This document shows, piece by piece, positions 6,457 to 6,488 of a DNA stretch of 6,488 bases. Position numbers and translations under genes: made by a program. A model generated the notes under the pieces. It saw only the letters and a program-made list of their open reading frames with translations, did no database searches and had not been told where the DNA came from. The stretch's first letter is position 1. Each line of letters starts with the position of its first letter. The stretch spans positions 1 to 6,488 of the forward strand of contig CAJORE010000005.1 of the NCBI GenBank assembly GCA_905236595.1, in the 5' to 3' direction. This DNA is from an uncultured Selenomonadaceae bacterium (GTDB lineage Bacteria; Bacillota; Negativicutes; Selenomonadales; Selenomonadaceae).

Positions 6457-6488
6457 TACTGCGTCATTCCTCCTCAGCGTAGCACCAC

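Noticed and set aside
1..6488. tRNA, rRNA, CRISPR array, insertion sequence or riboswitch
   Set aside because: I saw no cloverleaf, regularly spaced repeats, transposase motifs or long structured leaders; coding genes account for nearly all of the window.

Overview
The window is bacterial chromosomal DNA of moderate GC content, densely packed and with no sign of phage, plasmid or transposon genes. All genes carry purine-rich Shine-Dalgarno sites 6-10 nt before their starts. The HPr protein has both His15 and a Gram-positive-style Ser46 region (AKSILMIMSMG). The PurA and PurB sequences also look Firmicute-like. Together with a small exported protein resembling the surface-adhesin-E type, this fits a Firmicute, possibly a diderm one of the Negativicutes. 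That taxonomic call is an inference from sequence style, not from a search.

Layout. Five genes lie on the minus strand, read right to left: ptsH (HPr, 4614-4880), ptsI (Enzyme I, 2892-4601), a small secreted protein (2346-2792), purB (adenylosuccinate lyase, 996-2288) and purA (adenylosuccinate synthetase, starting at 980 and leaving the window at base 1 with about 326 codons visible). One gene lies on the plus strand at the right: a 428-residue PAS-GGDEF protein (5117-6403), divergent from ptsH across a 236-bp gap.

Transcription. ptsH-ptsI form a tight operon with 12 nt between the genes, closed by a strong intrinsic terminator at 2846-2874. That terminator also carries a promoter: the -35 (TTGACG) sits in and beside its loop, the U-tract lies in the 17-nt spacer, and an extended -10 (TGTTATAAT) follows directly. 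This promoter should drive the small secreted protein and probably purB-purA, since no other promoter or terminator is evident in the short gaps after it. The GGDEF gene has its own promoter (TTGCAA-17-TATAAT). The ptsH promoter could not be located convincingly.

Function. HPr and Enzyme I are the general phosphorelay proteins of PTS sugar uptake. PurA and PurB are the two enzymes converting IMP to AMP, and PurB also acts earlier in de novo purine synthesis. The GGDEF protein probably makes cyclic di-GMP in response to a PAS-sensed signal. Its N-terminal 120 residues look like a degenerate receiver domain. I see no new multi-gene system. The most notable points are the nested terminator/promoter, the non-canonical phospho-histidine motif of Enzyme I, and the GGDEF protein with a pseudo-receiver and no inhibitory I-site arginine.
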